Positions 31,091 through 41,548 are shown, counted from the first letter of the stretch. The stretch: 64,000 bases of DNA from an uncultured Candidatus Thioglobus sp. (GCA_905618925.1 CAJQTG010000003.1:62001-126000), one strand, 5' to 3'. A program made the numbers and translations. The notes: generated from the sequence alone by a model not told the origin.

Positions 31091-32557
31091 TTACAATAAT
31101 CCTTGTTTGCGAGCATTCAAAAACTCTTGAAACTTAATAGCGCTGCGCTTCAGCGTTCTTACTTGAGTTTCATAGTCTACATAAACTATACCAAAGCGCA
31201 TCTTATAGCCCTCTGCCCATTCAAAGTTATCCATCAAGCTCCATGCAAAGTAACCCCTTATATCAACACCAAGTTTAATTGCTTGGTCTACCATAGATAG
31301 GTGGTTTTGATAATATCGATAGCGCTGCTCATCATCAATTTTGCCGTCAACCAAGTGGTCGTCAACTGCAGCACCATTTTCAGTTATATAAATCGGCGGC
31401 AGATGATAGGTTTGATTGAGGTCTGTCAATAATTTTAGAAGTGCCTCTGGGTGAACTTCCCATCCAATATGAGTTCTCTCAACCTCCTCTAAATCAACAC
31501 TTTTATAGTGGATACTTTTTTGGTTCATCAATTTTTGCAACTTTTCAGCTTTAGTATCATCATCTAAAACATCATTCGATTCTTGCATACGAATCTCAGC
31601 TCGATCAAGTTTTTGTAAAATAGTGTCAGAAACCTTGCCTTGCCTTCCATTTGAAACCATACTTCGAGAGTAAAAATTTACACCTAAGAAATCAATCTTT
31701 TCACTAATAATCTGCATATCAGTGCTCTCAATTACAGGCATAACATCTAAAAAGTGATTGTATACGGATTCAGGATATTTTCCATCTATGAGGGGCTTAA
31801 GAAACCAATGACTATGCTCATCATCAGCAAATTGTGCCGCCTCAATAGATGAGTCATCAACAGGATAATTTGGCGTAAAGTTTAATACAATTCCATGTTT
31901 TGAATTTGAAGCATTTTTTCTTAGTATAGGCATAGCCATACCATGAGCAAGTAGTAAATTATGGCACGCTAAAAAGCCAGATTTTTCATCCGCAATACCA
32001 GGAGCATGTATACCATATCGATAACCATGATAAGCGCTACACCAAGGCTCATTTAGAGTTACATAAAAACTAATTCTATCACCAAAATATGAGCTAACAA
32101 CATCAGTATATTCTGCAAATTTAACTGAAGTTTCTCGATTTAACCAGCCACCCTTATCTTCAAGATATTGAGGTAAATCCCAGTGATAGAGAGTTGCCAT
32201 AATTGTAATATTTTTTTCTTCTAAAGCACTAATCAATCTGTCATAGAAATCAAGACCTTTTTGGTTAACACTTCCATCAGTCTTTATAATTCGGGGCCAA
32301 GCAATTGAAAGCCTATATGCATCAACGCCTAATGAAGAGATCAAATCCACATCTTGCTGGTAAAGGTTATAGTGATTGCATGCAACATCACCATTGTGTT
32401 GTTTATAAACTGCGCCTGGTTTAGCGCAAAATGTATCCCAAATAGAAGGGCAACGTTCATCAACCCTAGTAGCGCCTTCAATTTGGTAGGATGCAGTCGC
32501 AACACCAAAAAGGAATTCAGGTTTATTCAATTTTGAATCTTTGGGAAATTTATACAT
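31091..32557 (-). CDS. Glycoside hydrolase family 1 beta-glucosidase
   Basis: FLFGVATASYQIEGA, TLNEPWC acid/base, YITENGAA nucleophile, SLMDNFEWAEGY. Confidence 0.95.
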   Translation of the reverse strand: MYKFPKDSKLNKPEFLFGVATASYQIEGATRVDERCPSIWDTFCAKPGAVYKQHNGDVACNHYNLYQQDVDLISSLGVDAYRLSIAWPRIIKTDGSVNQKGLDFYDRLISALEEKNITIMATLYHWDLPQYLEDKGGWLNRETSVKFAEYTDVVSSYFGDRISFYVTLNEPWCSAYHGYRYGIHAPGIADEKSGFLACHNLLLAHGMAMPILRKNASNSKHGIVLNFTPNYPVDDSSIEAAQFADDEHSHWFLKPLIDGKYPESVYNHFLDVMPVIESTDMQIISEKIDFLGVNFYSRSMVSNGRQGKVSDTILQKLDRAEIRMQESNDVLDDDTKAEKLQKLMNQKSIHYKSVDLEEVERTHIGWEVHPEALLKLLTDLNQTYHLPPIYITENGAAVDDHLVDGKIDDEQRYRYYQNHLSMVDQAIKLGVDIRGYFAWSLMDNFEWAEGYKMRFGIVYVDYETQVRTLKRSAIKFQEFLNARKQGLL

Positions 32558-32592
32558 TTTTTATCAACCTATATTCATAAATAAAAAGTAAA

Positions 32593-33678
32593 TTACAGTC
32601 TATCTTCACTATCAAAATCGAAGATTGAAATATGTGAAGGGTCAAAACCTACATTAATTTTTTCACCAATATTTATAGCTTTATTGCCATCAACAATAAA
32701 TCGAAATTCTTGGCCATTAAAATGAGACCAGACAAGTGTATCAGCACCCATAGGCTCTACAATCTCAACCACTAAATCAAAATTGACAGGCATACTTTTA
32801 TCTCCATCATTAACAATTATATTTTCAGGTCTAATTCCAAGCCATACAGGCCTTTTATCTTCAACAATTTTTTCAAAATTATAACCATGTAAATCAAAAA
32901 AATTATCATCAATTTGAAAGTTTGGAGCGTCTTTATTATTAAGGTTGCCTTGAAGGAAATTCATGCCTGGTGAGCCAATAAATTCCGCAACATATTTATT
33001 TACAGGAAAATTGTAAATTGTTTTAGGATCATCCAATTGTAAAATCAACCCATCTCTCATAATTGCAATACGATTTGCCAGTGTCATTGCTTCAATTTGA
33101 TCATGAGTTACATAGATCATTGTATTGTTTAACTTATGATGAAGTCGTTTAATTTCCACTCTTAGCTCAGTTCGTAATTTAGCATCCAAGTTAGACAAAG
33201 GCTCATCAAATAAAAAAACTTCAACGTCTCTTACTAATGCTCTCCCTATTGCAACCCGCTGACGCTGACCGCCAGAAAGTGCAGCAGGCTTTCGCTTTAA
33301 AAGATCTTTAATTTGAAGGATCTCTGACGCATTTTTAACGCGCTTTTTAATCTCATCTTTGGCAAGTTTTGCATTTTTTAAGCTAAACGAAAGATTGCCT
33401 TCAACTGTCATTTGAGGATAAAGCGCATAGGATTGAAACACCATACCGATACCTCTTTTTGCTGGCTCAAGCCAGGTTACATTTTGCTCATTGATAAAAA
33501 CCTGGCCATCAGTAACGTCCAAGAGGCCAGCAATGCAGTTAAGCAAAGTTGATTTTCCACAGCCTGAAGCACCTAAAAGGACTAAAAACTCACCTTTTTC
33601 AATCGTTAAATTAAGATCTTTAAGAACTACAACTTCACCAAAATTTAGTGAAAGATTTTTAATTTCTATACTATTCAT
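32593..33678 (-). CDS. Sugar ABC transporter ATP-binding protein (UgpC/MalK-like)
   Basis: GASGCGKSTLL, LSGGQRQRVAIGRAL, C-terminal TOBE. Confidence 0.92.
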   Translation of the reverse strand: MNSIEIKNLSLNFGEVVVLKDLNLTIEKGEFLVLLGASGCGKSTLLNCIAGLLDVTDGQVFINEQNVTWLEPAKRGIGMVFQSYALYPQMTVEGNLSFSLKNAKLAKDEIKKRVKNASEILQIKDLLKRKPAALSGGQRQRVAIGRALVRDVEVFLFDEPLSNLDAKLRTELRVEIKRLHHKLNNTMIYVTHDQIEAMTLANRIAIMRDGLILQLDDPKTIYNFPVNKYVAEFIGSPGMNFLQGNLNNKDAPNFQIDDNFFDLHGYNFEKIVEDKRPVWLGIRPENIIVNDGDKSMPVNFDLVVEIVEPMGADTLVWSHFNGQEFRFIVDGNKAINIGEKINVGFDPSHISIFDFDSEDRL

Positions 33679-33695
33679 TTCTTTATTATCCTTTT

Positions 33696-34634
33696 TTATC
33701 CTTTAACAGCACCCGCAGCAATGCCTCTTACAAAAAGCTTTCCTGATATGAAATAGATTGCTAAAGGCACCAATCCTGTAAGTAAAGTAGCAGCCATATT
33801 TACGTTATATTCTTTAACGCCTTGAACTGAGTTCACAATGTTATTTAGCTGAACGGTCATTGGATAATTTTCTGGTTTTGTATAAATTACACCAAATAGA
33901 AAATCATTCCAAATACCCGTCACCTGCAAAACAATTGCAACGGCAAATATTGGCAGTGACATCGGCATCATTACTCGGAAGTATATTCCCCAAAATCCGG
34001 CCCCATCAACTCTAGCTGCCTTAAAAAGCTCTTCGGGGATTGTGGTGAAATAATTACGAAATAACAGTGTCAAGATAGGCATTCCAAAAATAGTATGAAT
34101 AAGAATTAATCCAGGTAATTTTGTATAAAGCCCCAAATCACGTAACAGTATTACAAGTGGATAGATCATAATCTGATAGGGAATAAATGCACCAAATATT
34201 AGTATAGTAAAAAATAGATTGGCTCCCTTAAAGCGCCAGTTTGCCAAAGCATAACCATTAATTGATGCAATTACTATTGATACAAAAACTGAGGGTACGG
34301 TTATTTTCACTGAATTCCAAAAACCCCTAGACAAACCATCACAATTAAGTCCTGTACACGCCTGTGCCCATGCCTTAACCCAAGGCTCAAAAGTAACTTC
34401 AATTGGAGGTGAAAAGATATTACCTAAACGAATTTCCGGCATCCCTTTTAGGGAAGTAACAATCATCACATACAGTGGGACTAAGTAATATATGGCAACA
34501 AATATAAGAGTTCCATAAAGAATAATATTTCTTCGACTTAATATCTTTCGTGGTTTTGGACCTCTAGGACCCTCTATAGACTTTAAAGTTGAAGAATTAA
34601 GCATTTTTACGCCTCCCAAATTCCAAATATACAA
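33696..34634 (-). CDS. Carbohydrate ABC transporter permease (MalG-like)
   Basis: EAA-type loop EELFKAARVDGAGFWGIYFRVMMPMSLP. Confidence 0.9.
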   Translation of the reverse strand: MYIWNLGGVKMLNSSTLKSIEGPRGPKPRKILSRRNIILYGTLIFVAIYYLVPLYVMIVTSLKGMPEIRLGNIFSPPIEVTFEPWVKAWAQACTGLNCDGLSRGFWNSVKITVPSVFVSIVIASINGYALANWRFKGANLFFTILIFGAFIPYQIMIYPLVILLRDLGLYTKLPGLILIHTIFGMPILTLLFRNYFTTIPEELFKAARVDGAGFWGIYFRVMMPMSLPIFAVAIVLQVTGIWNDFLFGVIYTKPENYPMTVQLNNIVNSVQGVKEYNVNMAATLLTGLVPLAIYFISGKLFVRGIAAGAVKG

Positions 34635-35898
34635 ATGGAATTAATACAATTAGAACAGAAACTAACATCATAGTTGAGGCAGCAAATCCTTGAGCAAGAT
34701 TCTGTGCGCCAAACATATAATCGTATACGTATTTTGCAGGAACCTCTGAAGACATTCCTGGACCACCTGAAGTTTGAGCAACAACTAAGTCGTATACTTT
34801 AATAATTCCAGCAGCAATGATGACAAGTGTTGTTATAAAAACTGGGCGCATCATTGGAATAACGATTTGAATATAAGTTTTCCACATTGGAATGCCATCA
34901 ATTCGTGCAGCCTTCCATATCTCTTGATCAATTCCGCGAAGACCTGCCAACATTAGGCACATAATAAAGCCTGTGCCCTGCCAAAGACCTGCTACTAGAA
35001 TTCCATAAATAACAATATCCATATTGTAAAGCGGGTTAAATACAAATGAATCAAACCCTAACGATCGAATAATTTTTTGAACACCATAATCTGGATTTAA
35101 AATCCATTGCCATACTAGTCCTGTAACTATAAAACTAAGAGCAAATGGGTATAAAAAGATAGTTCTAAAAGTATTTTCAAATCTTGTTTTTTGATCCAAT
35201 AAAGCCGCCAACATAAAGCCAATTAATAGTGAAAAAATTAAAGAGCAAGCTCCATAAATAGCCAAATTCTCAATAGACATATACCAACGATCAGAGTTCC
35301 ATAGGCGCTCATACTGCGCGAGTCCTATAAATTCACTTTTTGGTAGCATACGACTATTCGTAAATGAATGATAAACTGTCCACAAGGTTGCTATAACGAA
35401 AACACCAACGGCAGTAAAAACCATAGGCAGTGCTGCAATTTTGCTAGACAAATTATTAACAAGGGAGCGTTCAATAAATCCTGGGCGCTCTAATTTAGAA
35501 TCTCTAGATCCAACGATAAACAAAATTAAAGCAAACAAAATAAATACAATTGTTGCGAATAAAGCAAAAGGTTCAAATGTATTCCAAATTTTTCGAAACT
35601 CCTTAAGAGCTGGAAATACTATCTGAGTGCTTTTTTGAGCAAATGACCAAAGCGCTGCTGAGCATGTTGCTGCAATCAGCCAGCCTATTGCTCGATTGCG
35701 AAGTCGATTTGTAATAATTTGAAATTTACCTGCTTTAAACCCAATCCAAATTACCAAAAGAAGCGATACAAGTAATATTAGAAACTGGAGATTTTGAAGT
35801 AATTGAGGCTTGATACCAACAGTAGTCATGATCAATGCAGCAAAGGCCAACATAATTGAACCAATAAAAAATCTTTCAGGATGAGCTTTTGTAAGCAT
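34597..35898 (-). CDS. Carbohydrate ABC transporter permease (MalF-like) with long hydrophobic N-terminal extension
   Basis: EIWKAARIDGIPMWKTYIQIVIPMMRP loop; 433 aa versus 291 aa in the paralog at 40618-41493. Confidence 0.88.
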   Translation of the reverse strand: MLTKAHPERFFIGSIMLAFAALIMTTVGIKPQLLQNLQFLILLVSLLLVIWIGFKAGKFQIITNRLRNRAIGWLIAATCSAALWSFAQKSTQIVFPALKEFRKIWNTFEPFALFATIVFILFALILFIVGSRDSKLERPGFIERSLVNNLSSKIAALPMVFTAVGVFVIATLWTVYHSFTNSRMLPKSEFIGLAQYERLWNSDRWYMSIENLAIYGACSLIFSLLIGFMLAALLDQKTRFENTFRTIFLYPFALSFIVTGLVWQWILNPDYGVQKIIRSLGFDSFVFNPLYNMDIVIYGILVAGLWQGTGFIMCLMLAGLRGIDQEIWKAARIDGIPMWKTYIQIVIPMMRPVFITTLVIIAAGIIKVYDLVVAQTSGGPGMSSEVPAKYVYDYMFGAQNLAQGFAASTMMLVSVLIVLIPFVYLEFGRRKNA

Positions 35899-35969
35899 AA
35901 GTATGAATAAAATTTACAAGAAAACGGTTAAAAAAATATTTAATAGAAACTAGGATTATCTAATGAAAA

Positions 35970-35999
35970 ACTGCCAAGCCCCTAGTTAAGCTTGGCAGT
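35970..35999. terminator. Intrinsic terminator between solute-binding protein and permease genes (cluster 1)
   Basis: ACTGCCAAGC-N10-GCTTGGCAGT, perfect 10-bp stem; T-run on the minus strand (GAAAAA on plus) and TCTTTTTTTT on plus. Confidence 0.85.
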
Positions 36000-36017
36000 C
36001 TTTTTTTTACTTAATAC

Positions 36018-37259
36018 CTAGTCAGCACTTGCAATAATCATAGCATATTTAGCTTGAGCATCCTCAGCACTCATATACATATCACTCCAAAATGTTGTCA
36101 TCAGATCATTAATCTGATTGCTTGTGTCCGGTGAAAGAAGAATATCACCTGAAGGAAGAACATTTCCACCTGCAAGAATCTTCAAACCTTTCTGCATACA
36201 ATCATTCGCAGTTGACATATCGATGTCACCACGGATTGGCAGTGAACCTTTTTTAAGGTTAAAAGCAACTTGAACTGCTGGAGATACAAGAAGTGCAGCA
36301 AGCTCTTTTTGAGCGGCTTCAACATCCGAATCATCTTGAACTGGGAAGTAAAAAGCATCTCCTCCAGTATCTAGGATTTCACGATTTCCTAAACCAGGAA
36401 GACATGAATAATCAGTTCCAGCAACTGAGCCAGCTACGCTAAACTCACCTTGCGCCCAGTCTCCATGAATTTGACCACCTGCTTTACCAGTTATTACTAG
36501 ATTAGTAGCCATATTCCAGTCACCAACGTTTGATCCAATAGCCATTTTACGGGCGTCATCAAAAGCTTTCCATACACGAGCATATTCAGAACCACCCGCA
36601 ACTTTAGCATCTTTATCACGATTAACCGCGTACCAAGCATCTTCACTAACTAATGCTGTAGCTAATACACCAAAAGTTAAACCAGTTTGCCATCCTTGCT
36701 GGCCTTGCGCCAAAGGAACGATACCATTAGCACGAAGTGCAGGTCCTGCAGCAACAAATTCATCCCAATTTGATGGAATAGCTACACCAGAAGTTTCATA
36801 AGCGGCATGACTCAACCATAACCATTGTGCTGAGTGAATGTTCACAGGAGCACAATAAACTCGTCCATCGACAGTACATGCATCTAGTAAATTTCTTGGA
36901 TAGATAACGTCTTTCCAACCATTAGCATCAGCAACATCAGTTAAATCCAATAGAAGTCCAGCCTCAATTAGTTCTTCAGCTTGACGACCATGGTTAAGTT
37001 GCGTAGCTCCCATTGGCTCCCCACCTATTATTCTACTAATAATAATAGGTCGTGCAACACCACCTGACCCAGCAATCGCGCCATCAACCCATTTATTTCC
37101 AGTTGCATCAAATGCTTTAGCTAATTCAGCTACCGCATTTGCTTCACCGCCAGAAGTCCACCAATGAGTAACTTCTAGTTCAGTAGCTGATGCCACATTA
37201 ACCACACCTGTAATAAGTGCAGTTGCGACAAGAGCTGACCTCTTTAATATTTTTTTCAT
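36018..37259 (-). CDS. Sugar ABC transporter extracellular solute-binding protein
   Basis: Signal peptide from MKKILKRSALVATALITGVVNVASA; ELEVTHWWTSGGEA; start trimmed from the track start at 37334. Confidence 0.9.
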   Translation of the reverse strand: MKKILKRSALVATALITGVVNVASATELEVTHWWTSGGEANAVAELAKAFDATGNKWVDGAIAGSGGVARPIIISRIIGGEPMGATQLNHGRQAEELIEAGLLLDLTDVADANGWKDVIYPRNLLDACTVDGRVYCAPVNIHSAQWLWLSHAAYETSGVAIPSNWDEFVAAGPALRANGIVPLAQGQQGWQTGLTFGVLATALVSEDAWYAVNRDKDAKVAGGSEYARVWKAFDDARKMAIGSNVGDWNMATNLVITGKAGGQIHGDWAQGEFSVAGSVAGTDYSCLPGLGNREILDTGGDAFYFPVQDDSDVEAAQKELAALLVSPAVQVAFNLKKGSLPIRGDIDMSTANDCMQKGLKILAGGNVLPSGDILLSPDTSNQINDLMTTFWSDMYMSAEDAQAKYAMIIASAD

Positions 37260-37318
37260 AGTCTCTCTCCTAATATATAATACAAAAATAAAATTTAGCT
37301 CTAAATCAGTAATAGCAT

Positions 37319-37334
37319 TTGGAACCGGTTCCAA
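37319..37334. promoter_or_regulatory. LacI-family operator
   Basis: Perfect 16-bp palindrome TTGGAACCGGTTCCAA with central CG, between the SBP start and the divergent lacI-type gene. Confidence 0.8.
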
Positions 37335-37479
37335 TTATAAGTAAATAAAAACGATACTATTGTGTCAAAATGTATCAATTTGTAACTTTTGATGTCAATA
37401 ACTATCTATAGAAAAATTGATAGATTTCTTTTAAAATCAAACTTAAATTGTTTAAATTGAAATATATAATCTAGCAGAT

Positions 37480-38517
37480 ATGGCAACAATTAGAGACGTA
37501 GCAAAATTAGCAGGTGTAGGCCTTGGAACTGTTTCCAGAGTTCTTTCTGGAAATGGCTCTGTTTCATCCAAAACTCAATTAAAGGTGAGCCAAGCTATGG
37601 CGACACTAAATTTCACACCAAACAATGCAGCACGCTCATTAGTTTCAAAAAAAAGTAATACTATTGGTATTTGGGGCACCCAAACATCTGGCGAAATGAA
37701 TAGGCGCACCCTAACAAGAATGGAAGCTGAACTGAAAGAATTTGGAATACACCTAATTTTAGCTGATGGTGATCTAAACGCTAGTAAAGACCCAGATGCT
37801 TCTAGACAATCATTTGATAGGCTTGTTAACAAGGGTTGCGATGGAATAATTATTTGGGGCTCAAGTCTTCCTGCAATTGAAATACTTAAGATCGAAAATG
37901 AATTCCCTAATATAACTCTACTGAATAATAAAATTGAGTTAATTGATGATAAGTGTTTTTATTTTGATCACTACAAAGCTGGTTACATATGTGGTCAACA
38001 TTTGATTAATAATGGACACAGTAATATTGCTTGTATTACCGGTTGGTTAGAAACTGATGACGGAAATCAAAGACACCAAGGCTTCCTTTCAGCTCTGAAT
38101 GATAATCACGTTAATATCCCTAAAGAGCTAATTTTTGAAGGAGATTACACATATAGAAAAGGTCATGAGGGTGCTCTTCATTTGTTAAAGCAAAACCATC
38201 CGTTTACTGCTCTTTTTTGTGGGAATGACCAATCTGCAATGTCTGCAATTTCAGCAATAACAAATCAGGGCCTTAATGTTCCAAATGATATTTCAGTAAT
38301 GGGCTATGATGACATGAATATAGCTTCATATACCTCTCCACCTCTAAGTACGATTCAAATGCCTTTTATCCTAATGGCTATTTCAGCAACTAGACGACTT
38401 TTAAACCTATGTTACAACTCAAACCTAGAAGTTAACTATGATTTTCCCATTAAATTAATTAATAGAAAGAGTATCCAAAATATCTCAACTCCAATAACTC
38501 TAAACCCAAAAGGCTAA
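37480..38517 (+). CDS. LacI-family transcriptional regulator
   Basis: ATIRDVAKLAGVGLGTVSRVLSGNGSVS HTH; periplasmic-binding-like ligand domain. Confidence 0.95.
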   Translation: MATIRDVAKLAGVGLGTVSRVLSGNGSVSSKTQLKVSQAMATLNFTPNNAARSLVSKKSNTIGIWGTQTSGEMNRRTLTRMEAELKEFGIHLILADGDLNASKDPDASRQSFDRLVNKGCDGIIIWGSSLPAIEILKIENEFPNITLLNNKIELIDDKCFYFDHYKAGYICGQHLINNGHSNIACITGWLETDDGNQRHQGFLSALNDNHVNIPKELIFEGDYTYRKGHEGALHLLKQNHPFTALFCGNDQSAMSAISAITNQGLNVPNDISVMGYDDMNIASYTSPPLSTIQMPFILMAISATRRLLNLCYNSNLEVNYDFPIKLINRKSIQNISTPITLNPKG

Positions 38518-38568
38518 TTAACCCTTTGGATATAAGGACTTTAAGTACTTACAATCGTTAATCGACTT

Positions 38569-39666
38569 TTATCGTAATCTCAGGCCAGAGCTAGGGTCAA
38601 ACAATATAGCCTTACTTGTATCAACCTGAAGATCAAATCCATTTCCCGCAGAGTTACCAGATTCTGGGCTTAACCTTACCATTACCTCAGTCTCATTCCA
38701 TTGACCTATCGCAACAGTATCTGCGCCCATTGGCTCGATAACCTCAACATCAAACTTAACTTTCTGAATAAATTTATTCCCAACAGTTGAAGGCTGAACT
38801 TCAGTTAGCATTTCTGGGCGAATACCTAATAATACAACATCTAAATTAGATTTATTAAGAGCATCTTTACATGGGATTAATATTTCGTATTTTTTACCAC
38901 CACTCTCAATTATTAAATTTTCATCTTTAACAATACATTCAATAAAATTCATGCCAGGTGAGCCCATAAAATCAGCAACAAAATGGCTTACTGGATCGTT
39001 ATAGATTTCATAAGGAGTGCCTATTTGCTGAAGCTCTCCATCTTTAAGAACAGCTATTCGATCTGCTAAAGTCATTGCTTCAATTTGATCATGGGTGACA
39101 TAGACCATAGTTGTTCCTATACGCTTATGTAATTTTTTGATTTCAGTGCGCATTTCAACTCGAAGCTTTGCATCTAAATTTGACAATGGCTCATCAAAAA
39201 GAAACACTTTTGGAGATCGCGCTAACGCCCTTCCCATTGCTACTCTTTGGCGTTGACCACCAGAAAGCTGTCCTGGCTTTCTATCTAATAAATGATCAAT
39301 TTGCAAAAGCTCTGATACTCTTTTAAGAATAGATTCTTGCTCACTTTTTGGAACTTTATTCATTTCCAAACCAAAACAGATATTCCTTGCAACATTCATC
39401 GTTGGATATAAGGCATAGGATTGAAATACCATTGCAATATCTCTATCTTTTGGAGATTCATCAGACACATTTAGGCCATCAATAATAATCTCTCCACTAT
39501 TAAGGTCTTCAAGTCCAGCAATTAAATTCATTAAAGTTGACTTACCACAACCTGATGGGCCAATCAGAATTAAGAATTCACCATCTGCAATATCAAGGTT
39601 TATATTTTTAAGTACCTCAGTCGAACCAAATGATTTATTAATATTATTAAGACTTATGCTTCCCAT
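38569..39666 (-). CDS. Sugar ABC transporter ATP-binding protein (UgpC/MalK-like)
   Basis: GPSGCGKSTLMNLIAGLE, LSGGQRQRVAMGRALARSP. Confidence 0.92.
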   Translation of the reverse strand: MGSISLNNINKSFGSTEVLKNINLDIADGEFLILIGPSGCGKSTLMNLIAGLEDLNSGEIIIDGLNVSDESPKDRDIAMVFQSYALYPTMNVARNICFGLEMNKVPKSEQESILKRVSELLQIDHLLDRKPGQLSGGQRQRVAMGRALARSPKVFLFDEPLSNLDAKLRVEMRTEIKKLHKRIGTTMVYVTHDQIEAMTLADRIAVLKDGELQQIGTPYEIYNDPVSHFVADFMGSPGMNFIECIVKDENLIIESGGKKYEILIPCKDALNKSNLDVVLLGIRPEMLTEVQPSTVGNKFIQKVKFDVEVIEPMGADTVAIGQWNETEVMVRLSPESGNSAGNGFDLQVDTSKAILFDPSSGLRLR

Positions 39667-39755
39667 TTTTTTATCCTATTTTTCAATGTATGTTTTTAGT
39701 TCTTATTAATGTCATCATATTTATGCTGACAAATTTAATATATAAAAGTTACTAT

Positions 39756-40637
39756 CTACCCTTTTACTGCTCCCGCAGTAAGTCCTCGAACAAAATATTT
39801 TCCTGCTATTACATATACAGCTAGAGTAGGCAATGCGGCAATAATTGCTGCAGCCATATCCACGTTATACTCTTTACCGCCTACTGAAGTGTTGACTAGA
39901 TTATTAAGCGCTACAGTTATTGGCTGAGTTCCAGAGCCTGAATATACAACCCCAAATAAAAAGTCATTCCATATCTGAGTAAACTGCCATATTATTGTTA
40001 CTACAAAAATTGGAGCAGATAAAGGAATAAAAACATGCCTAAAGATTGCAAAAAATCCTGCACCATCTAGCTTTGCTGCCCTAACAAGTTCTGTTGGAAT
40101 TCCTACATAATAGTTACGAAAGAAAAGTGTTGTAAAGGCTACGCCATAAATGACATGAACCAATACCAATCCTGTAACTGTATTTGCCAAGCCTAACATA
40201 CCAAGTAATTTTGCCATTGGTAAAAGAATTACCTGAAATGGTATAAAACACCCAAATAACAGAGCTCCAAATAAAAACTCACTTCCTTTAAACTTCCATT
40301 TAGCCAAAACATAACCATTAAAAGCCCCAACAATAGTTGAAATTATGACTGCTGGAACTACAATACGAACACTATTCCAAAAATATGGAGCTAAGCCATT
40401 ACATTCACTGCCAGTGCAAGCTGAGGACCAAGCCTTTTTCCATGCATAAAAGGTCGGGTCAATAGGAAGCGCCATTAAGTTACCGCTTCGAATCTCTTCA
40501 ATATCTTTAAGGGAAGTGGTAAACATAACATACAAAGGAGCTAAGTATAAAAACGCAAAGAAAAGTAGTATTAGATAAATAAATGCGCGGCCAATATTAT
40601 ATTTTGTTAGCTTTAAACTAGTCATGATTTTTCTCAC
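39756..40637 (-). CDS. Carbohydrate ABC transporter permease (MalG-like)
   Basis: ELVRAAKLDGAGFFAIFRHVFIPLSAP; paralog of 33696-34634. Confidence 0.9.
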   Translation of the reverse strand: MRKIMTSLKLTKYNIGRAFIYLILLFFAFLYLAPLYVMFTTSLKDIEEIRSGNLMALPIDPTFYAWKKAWSSACTGSECNGLAPYFWNSVRIVVPAVIISTIVGAFNGYVLAKWKFKGSEFLFGALLFGCFIPFQVILLPMAKLLGMLGLANTVTGLVLVHVIYGVAFTTLFFRNYYVGIPTELVRAAKLDGAGFFAIFRHVFIPLSAPIFVVTIIWQFTQIWNDFLFGVVYSGSGTQPITVALNNLVNTSVGGKEYNVDMAAAIIAALPTLAVYVIAGKYFVRGLTAGAVKG

Positions 40638-41493
40638 GTAATTCAGAATATAGATAAGGAATTAAAATTGCTAGAACGCCAAATAGCATAATCATTGCAC
40701 TGGAAGCGCCAAGACCAATTTGCGCTCTATTAAAGGTAAACGTATACATAAAATTGGCAGGCAAATCAGATGCATATCCAGGGCCACCCCCAGTAAGCGC
40801 CTGAACTAAATCAAAACTCTTAATTGCGATGTGTGTAAGAATGACAATAGCGCTAAAGAAAACTGGCCTCATTAAAGGCAATACAACATGCCAATAAAGC
40901 TGGACTGTTGATGCGCCGTCAATTTTAGCAGCCTTAGTAAGGTTTTCATCTACACCTCGCAGTCCTGCCAAAAAAAGCGCCATTACAAAGCCACTTGATT
41001 GCCATACAGCGGCAATAACAATGGTATAAATTGCCATATCTTGTTCAACAAGCCAGCGAAATTCAAACCCTACAAAACCCCAGTCATTCATGAGCTTTTC
41101 AATGCCTAGGCCAGGATTAAGAATCCACTTCCATGCCGTTCCTGTAACAATAAAAGAGATTGCCATAGGGTATAAGTAAATAGTTCTTATAGCACCTTCG
41201 GCACGAATTTTCTGGTCAAGGAATATTGCCAAGAAAAGTCCTAAAACTAGTGCAATAATAATAAATAAAATTAGGAAAACAAAGAGATTATCAACGGCCA
41301 CATCCCAACGAGGATTGGCAAATAAACGTCGATACTGGTCGAGACCTACAAAGTCCCATTGAGGCATCATTCTACTTTTGGTTAAGGATAATAAACCAGT
41401 CCATACAATAAAACCATACATACAAACAACCATTACAATTGTTGTAGGAGCTAACACAATTTTTGGTAAGTTTTTTTCTAGAAAATTTAACAC
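40618..41493 (-). CDS. Carbohydrate ABC transporter permease (MalF-like)
   Basis: NLTKAAKIDGASTVQLYWHVVLPLMRP. Confidence 0.9.
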   Translation of the reverse strand: MLNFLEKNLPKIVLAPTTIVMVVCMYGFIVWTGLLSLTKSRMMPQWDFVGLDQYRRLFANPRWDVAVDNLFVFLILFIIIALVLGLFLAIFLDQKIRAEGAIRTIYLYPMAISFIVTGTAWKWILNPGLGIEKLMNDWGFVGFEFRWLVEQDMAIYTIVIAAVWQSSGFVMALFLAGLRGVDENLTKAAKIDGASTVQLYWHVVLPLMRPVFFSAIVILTHIAIKSFDLVQALTGGGPGYASDLPANFMYTFTFNRAQIGLGASSAMIMLFGVLAILIPYLYSELREKNHD

Positions 41494-41525
41494 AATGATT
41501 TATTATATTGTTTAATTAAAAAAAT

Positions 41526-41548
41526 GGGGCACCTAAATTAGGCGCCCC
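41526..41548 (-). terminator. Intrinsic terminator between solute-binding protein and permease genes (cluster 2)
   Basis: Minus strand GGGGCGCCTA-ATT-TAGGTGCCCC followed by ATTTTTTT. Confidence 0.85.

Noticed and set aside
37260-37334. N-terminal extension of the solute-binding protein ORF (MEPVPNAITDL...)
   Set aside because: Extension encodes the LacI operator palindrome and precedes a clear signal peptide at 37259, so it is non-coding.
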